64,000 bases of DNA from Trebonia sp963777905 (GTDB taxonomy: Bacteria > Actinomycetota > Actinomycetes > Streptosporangiales > Streptosporangiaceae), in contig CAVZSM010000007.1 of the NCBI GenBank assembly GCA_963777905.1, positions 1-64,000 of the forward strand, written 5' to 3'. Shown piece after piece: positions 59,454 through 64,000 of this stretch (position 1 is the stretch's first letter; each line of letters opens with the position of its first letter). Under the pieces are notes generated by a model. It made no database searches. It saw only the letters and a program-made list of their open reading frames with translations, and was not told where the DNA came from. The position numbers were made by a program, and so were the translations under genes.

Positions 59454-60239
59454 GTGGGAAGTTATGGCGATGACCTGCGGTTCGCGCACGTTCTCGCTGA
59501 TGCCGCCGACGACATCACGACGCGCCGGTTCCGGGCTCTCGACCTGCGGGTGGAGACCAAGCCTGACCTGACGCCGGTGTCCGACGCCGACCGCGCCACC
59601 GAGGATTCGCTGCGGAACGTGCTGCGCAGGGCGCGGCCGCGGGACGCCGTGCTCGGCGAGGAGTCGGGCCAGACCGGCGTCGGCCCCAGGCGCTGGGTCA
59701 TCGACCCGATCGACGGCACCAAGAACTACGTCCGCGGCGTACCGGTGTGGGCGACGCTCATCGGGCTGATGGACGGCCCGGAGGTCGTCGTGGGCGTCGT
59801 GTCCGCGCCGGCGCTGAGCCGCCGCTGGTGGGCGGCAGTCGGCGGCGGGGCGTGGACCGGCCGCAGCCTGACCAAAGCGAGCAGGTGCCAGGTGTCCGGG
59901 GTGACCAACCTCGGCGATGCGTCCTTCTCCTACTCCGGCATCGGCGGCTGGGCGGAGAAAGACCTGCTCGGCGGCTTCATGGGGCTGGCCAAGTCGGTGT
60001 GGCGGACCAGGGCCTTCGGCGACTTCTGGTCGCACATGCTGGTCGCCGAGGGGGCGGTGGATGTCTCGGCGGAGCCGGACGTTTCGCTGTGGGATGTCGC
60101 CGCGCTCCAGGTCATCGTGGAGGAGGCGGGCGGCCGGTTCACAGACCTGTCCGGCACGGCGACCCCGGAGGGCGGCAGCGTTGTCTGTACGAACGGCCAC
60201 CTGCACGACGAGGTTCTCGCACAGCTGACAAAACCCTGA
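59454..60239 (+). CDS. hisN: Histidinol-phosphatase, inositol-monophosphatase type
   Basis: A 261-residue IMPase-fold phosphatase: TPVSDADRATEDSLRNVL, VLGEESGQTG, the metal-binding VIDPIDGTKNYVRGVPVWATLI, and the second acidic site LWDVAALQVIVEEAGGRF. It matches the actinobacterial histidinol-phosphatase HisN, which acts at the penultimate step of histidine synthesis; an inositol or other phosphatase role cannot be excluded from sequence. GTG 59454 was chosen for the -10 hexamer seven bases upstream. Confidence 0.88.
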   Translation: MGSYGDDLRFAHVLADAADDITTRRFRALDLRVETKPDLTPVSDADRATEDSLRNVLRRARPRDAVLGEESGQTGVGPRRWVIDPIDGTKNYVRGVPVWATLIGLMDGPEVVVGVVSAPALSRRWWAAVGGGAWTGRSLTKASRCQVSGVTNLGDASFSYSGIGGWAEKDLLGGFMGLAKSVWRTRAFGDFWSHMLVAEGAVDVSAEPDVSLWDVAALQVIVEEAGGRFTDLSGTATPEGGSVVCTNGHLHDEVLAQLTKP

Positions 60240-60452
60240 CCAGGTTCGGCCCGGGCCTGTTTTCAATAACCGGCTATCGCCAGGATGCCGGCGACTGAAC
60301 ATTCCAGGGCAAATGCGTTACGAACGCGTTTCGCAAGTCGAGAACGGGTATCACAAGTTCACAAGCTCGCTGCGTGCGTCCTCTAGCTGGACAAATGCAA
60401 CCAGAGTCGGCGCACGGAACACCGCAAGGTAATCCCATGGGGGTGATGCGCC

Positions 60453-60956
60453 ATGAAGGTGGCAGACGGAATGTCCGAGCGGGTTCTCATGATCGGCCCC
60501 GCGCACACACTTCGAGAGGCCGCCCGCATGATGGCGGCAAGAAACGTCGGCGCCGCGGTCGTCGTCAACCCCGAACACTCCGGCGTGGGCATCCTCACCG
60601 AGCGGGACATCCTCAACTCCGTGGCCGCCGGCGAGAGCCCCGACACCGAGACCGCGGGACAGCACTGCACGCAGGACCTGGTCTTCGCGTCGCGCGAGTG
60701 GACCCTCGAGGACGCCGCGGCGGCGATGGTGCACGGCGGTTTCCGGCATCTCGTGGTCGTGGAGGGCCATGAGGTCGTCGGCCTGCTGTCGATGCGGGAC
60801 ATCGTCCGCGTCTGGTCATCGGTCCGCGTCCCGGCCCAGGCCGTCGCGGGCAGGGAAACCGTCGCGAGCGACGAGGCCGTCGCGGGCACCACGCTCTTAT
60901 ACAGCCCTCGCGGCGGAAGAACTCCTCATATACAGCTACCTTTAAGGAAGTTCTAA
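60453..60956 (+). CDS. CBS-domain pair protein
   Basis: A 167-residue protein with two tandem CBS motifs: PAHTLREAARMMAARNVGAAVVVNPEHSGVGILTERDILNSVAAG and EWTLEDAAAAMVHGGFRHLVVVEGHEVVGLLSMRDIVRVWSS. Such stand-alone pairs bind adenine nucleotides and may sense energy status. GGGGGTGAT precedes the ATG. The last 35 residues are unrelated and basic. Confidence 0.88.
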   Translation: MKVADGMSERVLMIGPAHTLREAARMMAARNVGAAVVVNPEHSGVGILTERDILNSVAAGESPDTETAGQHCTQDLVFASREWTLEDAAAAMVHGGFRHLVVVEGHEVVGLLSMRDIVRVWSSVRVPAQAVAGRETVASDEAVAGTTLLYSPRGGRTPHIQLPLRKF

Positions 60957-61159
60957 CCGAGCTCGCATGAAAATGACGAAGAATTCTAAATACGGGGCGA
61001 GCGTACCTATCTCCCCGTCTTTGAGCGCCAGGCGGCGAGTTCCCGCTCCAGCCGCCCGGCCGGTGCCCGGACGGTTTCCCCGGCTGTCCGGGCGCCCGCG
61101 GCGCCCGGCCTGGATTTACTTTCCCCCGTCCACCAGGCCGGGCGCCGCCCTTTCGCCCT

Positions 61160-61165
61160 TACCTT
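61160..61165 (+). promoter_or_regulatory. -10-like hexamer TACCTT
   Basis: Six bases before GTG 61172, one base short of the spacing seen elsewhere in the window. Confidence 0.3.
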
Positions 61166-61171
61166 TAAAGC

Positions 61172-62572
61172 GTGCACAGCGCACGCACGCCGCCCGCCGG
61201 CGGGCATCGCCAAGGGTCATACGCGGATCGCGCCGAAACGTACCTCAGGCTGCTCGCCGAGACCGCGCTGCGCCCGGCCGCCAACGGGGACACCAGCCGT
61301 GTTCGCCGCGCCGCCGAGGCACTCACCGACGCTGGGGTGCTCAGTGACCAGACGGCCGCGGAGATCCTGGCGGACGTCCAGCTGGCGCTGCGGTTGCGGG
61401 GCAGGCGGCAGACGGCAGGCGCGGGGTCCCGGCTGCGCAAGCTGCGGGGCTTCCAGCCCGCCAGCCCGCTCGGCCAGCCCGGAACCCGGCAGGCGCCCTG
61501 GCGGGTCCTGCCGCTCGGCCCGCCGTCCGCGGGCTCGCGCCTGATGGCACTGATCCGGACCGCCGACCGTGCGCTCGCCCCCGCGGTGCTGCAATTCCCC
61601 GCCGCCCCCCTCGAACCGCTGGACACCGAGATCGGGCCGCTGACCACGCTGACGGCGACCGATGATCTCGGCACCAGCTACCGGATCGGCTTCCCCGACG
61701 GCACCTGGGCCGGGTCCACCTGGACCGGGACGATCTCGCTGCATCCAGCGCCGCCCGCCGCCGCCAGAAGGCTGGAAATCAGCAGCCCGAACGGGCCCGT
61801 CCTTCGCGCCAGCCTCTCCGCTGCTCCCGCGGGGCACCTGGCGCCAGTGCTGACGCTCGAGCCGGTCGAGGAAAGCCCGGGCGAGCGGGTGCTCACCCGC
61901 CGGGCCGAGGCGATGCTCGCGGCGCTCGCACGGGAGAACCCGGCCGCCCGCGGTGCGCGCCTCCCGCCGGACACCGACGAGCTGGCCGCCATTCTCGAGG
62001 GGGCCGGGGTGCTGTCCCCGCTCAGCGCCGCCCCGGCGCGGCTCGCTACCCTCGCCCAGCTGCTCGGCTTGCCGACGGAACGGCCGGCCAGCGAGATCCC
62101 GGCCCGGTGGACGGAGGTCGTCGCCTACTACGGACGCAGGCGGCGTCCCGCCCCGGTAGCCGGCACCGCGGCGATCGGAGTTGTGCTCCCCGCGCTCGAC
62201 GGCGCCCGGTTCGCCGTGGCCGGGCTGCACAGCGGCGGACCTGGCACCTTCCTGCACGTCGTGGCGGAGGGGCTGCGCCCCGTGCCGCGCCGTCCGCAGC
62301 GCGCCTTGTCCTGGGCGGCCGGGTCGCCGGGGGCGCTCGGGTCGGCATGGGAGGCCGTGCCGGCCGTCGACGCCGGGTTCTCCTGGTGGGTGCGAGACGA
62401 CGCGGGCGGCTGGCACCTGGGGGCGATCGAGGAAGTCAACCCAGTCGGCGGCAGGGAGGGGCTGCTCAGGATGGCCCTGCTGCCGCCGCTCGGCCACTGC
62501 ACAGCTGCGCTGAGCCTGGAGGTCAGCGGGCCGGTGCAGCAGGTGACGGCGAACCTCCCGGTGCGCTGGTAG
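61172..62572 (+). CDS. Uncharacterised protein, tandem paralogue A
   Basis: A 466-residue protein I do not recognise. Residues 20-80 are helical (AETYLRLLAETALRP..AAEALTDAGVLSDQTAAEILADVQLALRLRG). Then come beta-rich segments, including DGTWAGSTWTGTISLHP, and a second helical stretch (PARLATLAQLLGLPTERPASEIPARWTEVVAYYG). The closing domain reads WWVRDDAGGWHLGAIEEV. Each of these has a counterpart in the next protein. No signal peptide or catalytic motif is visible. GTG 61172 is leaderless-like. Confidence 0.75.
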   Translation: MHSARTPPAGGHRQGSYADRAETYLRLLAETALRPAANGDTSRVRRAAEALTDAGVLSDQTAAEILADVQLALRLRGRRQTAGAGSRLRKLRGFQPASPLGQPGTRQAPWRVLPLGPPSAGSRLMALIRTADRALAPAVLQFPAAPLEPLDTEIGPLTTLTATDDLGTSYRIGFPDGTWAGSTWTGTISLHPAPPAAARRLEISSPNGPVLRASLSAAPAGHLAPVLTLEPVEESPGERVLTRRAEAMLAALARENPAARGARLPPDTDELAAILEGAGVLSPLSAAPARLATLAQLLGLPTERPASEIPARWTEVVAYYGRRRRPAPVAGTAAIGVVLPALDGARFAVAGLHSGGPGTFLHVVAEGLRPVPRRPQRALSWAAGSPGALGSAWEAVPAVDAGFSWWVRDDAGGWHLGAIEEVNPVGGREGLLRMALLPPLGHCTAALSLEVSGPVQQVTANLPVRW

Positions 62573-62605
62573 CGGCGGCCCGGCCGGCTGGGAGACCCTG
62601 GAAAC

Positions 62606-63988
62606 GTGGACGCCGAGACGTACCTGCGGAACCTCGCGGAGTCAGAGCTGCGGCGGTACCGAGACGGCGGCCCGGAGAGCATGCCGGAGGCCACCGAGCG
62701 GATGCGGGCGGTGGCGGCGGCGTTTGCCGGGACCGGGGTACTCGAACCTGCTGTCGCGGACACCGTCCTTGACGAGCTCACGACCGCATTGACAATCCGG
62801 TCGCCCCGCGATCCGCGGACGCGCCATAGGGCGCGGCTGCGGCACGTGCGCCAGAGTCCCCTGAGCGCCAGCACTCCGGCCGGTCCTCACACGGTCTCGG
62901 TGACGCCTGCCGGCGCGCTGCTCCAGCTGCGCGCCGGCGAGACCGACGTGGACGTTTACCTGTTCGCCGCCATCAGCACGCCAGAGCTGGCGTGTCTGAG
63001 CGCGGGCGTCCTCAGCCTCCCCAAGGGCTCGCTGCTCCCCAGGAGCGAGCAGCGGCATGGCCTGCCGTCGCCGTCGCCGCCGCGCCTGCTCTCCGGCTGG
63101 GCGCTGCAGGGAGTACCCGGCGACCTGCGCGCGGTGGACGAAACCGGGCGCTCCTACAACCTCGTCTTCAACGGCGGAGGCGACGGCACGTGGTCAACCG
63201 GCCAGTTCAACCTGCTGGCGAACCCGCGCCGCCAGCCGCCTGGCGCCGCGCAGAACTGGACGTGGCTGGATGTCGGCAATGAGGAGCACTCCGTCCGTAT
63301 CGACCTGACCGCCAGTTCTTCCTCGCCCGAGGTAACGGCGACGCCGAACGGTCTCTGCGCTGGCGAGCAGTTCCTGCGGATCCGCACCGAGGCCGTGTTC
63401 GGGAGCGGGTACCACGACATCGGCACCGACCTATCGGCGCTCGCCGCCATGGTGCCCGCGCTGCGGGCCGTCGGCCTGCTGCCGGAAGACAGCGCGTCCG
63501 CACGGCTGGTCGCCGCGCTATGCCGCCGCTACGCGGTTACCAGGGAAGACGTCACCGACCCGCCAGCCGAGCTGCCCGTCCGCTGGACCGATGTGCTGAC
63601 CGGGGGCCAGTACGGTGCCGGGCCGGAAGCCGGCGGAACAAACCCGCCGCCCGCGGCGGCGAGCCTGTCCGTGAGGTTCCCCGAGACCGACGGACTGACG
63701 ATCGTGCTGTCCGGGCTGCTCACCAGGGGGCAGCGCACCACCATGACCGGCGCGTTCTTCGGCCCGATCGAGGGCGGTTATCCCGAGGGACCGTGTATCT
63801 GGCTGCGGGACGACGACGGTCTGTGGCATGTCGCCAAGGTGGGCAGCTGGAGCAGCGGCGGTGTCAACGTGTTCAAGGCCGAGGTAGTTCCCCCGGTGCC
63901 GCCGTCCGCCGCTGCCGCCGACATCCTGGTCATCAGCCGCACCGCGGACATGCGCGCCTCCGCTCCGCTCACCTGGTGGACATCATGA
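62606..63988 (+). CDS. Uncharacterised protein, tandem paralogue B
   Basis: A 460-residue protein, homologous in outline to its upstream neighbour: DAETYLRNLAESELRRYRDG and AFAGTGVLEPAVADTVLDELTTALTIR at the N-terminus, DGTWSTGQFNLLANP, SARLVAALCRRYAVTREDVTDPPAELPVRWTDVLTGGQYG, and WLRDDDGLWHVAKVGSW near the end. It starts 33 bases after paralogue A and ends overlapping a third start (ATGA), so the three genes form an operon. The GTG has only a distant GGGAG. Confidence 0.75.
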   Translation: MDAETYLRNLAESELRRYRDGGPESMPEATERMRAVAAAFAGTGVLEPAVADTVLDELTTALTIRSPRDPRTRHRARLRHVRQSPLSASTPAGPHTVSVTPAGALLQLRAGETDVDVYLFAAISTPELACLSAGVLSLPKGSLLPRSEQRHGLPSPSPPRLLSGWALQGVPGDLRAVDETGRSYNLVFNGGGDGTWSTGQFNLLANPRRQPPGAAQNWTWLDVGNEEHSVRIDLTASSSSPEVTATPNGLCAGEQFLRIRTEAVFGSGYHDIGTDLSALAAMVPALRAVGLLPEDSASARLVAALCRRYAVTREDVTDPPAELPVRWTDVLTGGQYGAGPEAGGTNPPPAAASLSVRFPETDGLTIVLSGLLTRGQRTTMTGAFFGPIEGGYPEGPCIWLRDDDGLWHVAKVGSWSSGGVNVFKAEVVPPVPPSAAAADILVISRTADMRASAPLTWWTS

Positions 63989-64000
63989 ACTGGTACGACT
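63985..64000 (+). CDS. Start of a further gene (cut by window end)
   Basis: ATG 63985 overlaps the paralogue B stop in an ATGA arrangement and reads Met-Asn-Trp-Tyr-Asp before the edge. Only the start is seen; it continues the operon. Confidence 0.5.

Noticed and set aside
60330..60370. Further CRP-type site near ATCACAAGTTCACAAG
   Set aside because: Two TCACA half-sites are present, but neither has a CGTGA/TGTGA partner at six bases.

Overview
This is a very GC-rich, densely coding chromosomal window from an actinobacterium. The marker set fits the phylum closely: the SigR/RsrA thiol-stress pair, WhiB1 beside a PdtaS-type kinase, a SigF-like sigma factor with an RsbW-like kinase, a fused 2-oxoglutarate decarboxylase/acyltransferase (Kgd), Ni superoxide dismutase with its maturation protease, DUF5999 and DUF6104. 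A streptomycete or Streptosporangiales-like lineage is likely by inference, but no rRNA is present to settle it. I saw no tRNA, rRNA, CRISPR array or intact transposase.

Left edge (1-7172): a truncated VIT1/CCC1 metal-transporter gene is followed by a 191-bp copy of the 3' end of a DUF1206 gene. That copy abuts a decayed LuxR helix-turn-helix fragment. Then comes a roughly 6-kb accessory segment read in one direction: DUF5999, an MFS exporter with a fused N-terminal peptide, a hypothetical, a WhiB regulator, a molybdenum-cofactor-sulfurase-like PLP enzyme, and a PIG-L deacetylase with a cyclic-nucleotide-binding domain nested in it. The segment ends where the intact DUF1206 gene begins with the same 191 bp, so it looks inserted or duplicated in.

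7173-18500: DUF1206 and a PAP2-DAG kinase fusion face a glycosyltransferase, methyltransferase and alpha-toroid operon. That operon converges on a second methyltransferase and a geranylgeranyl-reductase-like oxidoreductase (frameshifted). Together these suggest assembly or modification of a lipid- or prenyl-linked glycoconjugate. A serpin, an aminotransferase, a nitrilase and a short-chain dehydrogenase follow.

18517-32231: a large membrane protein has a cytoplasmic domain of about 25 nine-residue repeats and an extracytoplasmic Asp-box (sialidase-like) propeller; its reading frame is broken twice within the repeats. Next come kgd and DUF6104, a DUF4097/PadR operon with a likely self-operator, a quinone-reductase-like dehydrogenase, malic enzyme and a CGNR zinc-finger regulator.

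32242-48145: a CbbX-like AAA+ protein, an APC permease, sodX/sodN, rsbW/sigF, a lipid kinase, whiB1/pdtaS, a bioF-gntR-bioD operon, a DUF3311/MctP-type monocarboxylate transporter pair and a frameshifted acetolactate-synthase-like gene. Three intergenic sites in this part match CGTGA-N6-TCACA, a CRP-type operator.

48192-64000: a universal stress protein, a biotin carrier with biotin carboxylase, a tandem HD/HD-GYP membrane pair, sigR/rsrA behind an exact sigma-R promoter, a methyltransferase, a DksA-like protein, an SRAP peptidase, aroA, rsgA (apparently with a CTG start), DUF2087, hisN, a CBS protein, and two tandem paralogues of an unrecognised family with a third gene starting at the edge.

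Two window-wide patterns stand out. Many genes have a -10 hexamer TANNNT exactly seven bases before the start codon, which implies leaderless mRNAs. Single-base indels break several otherwise intact genes, which suggests either recent decay or assembly error.
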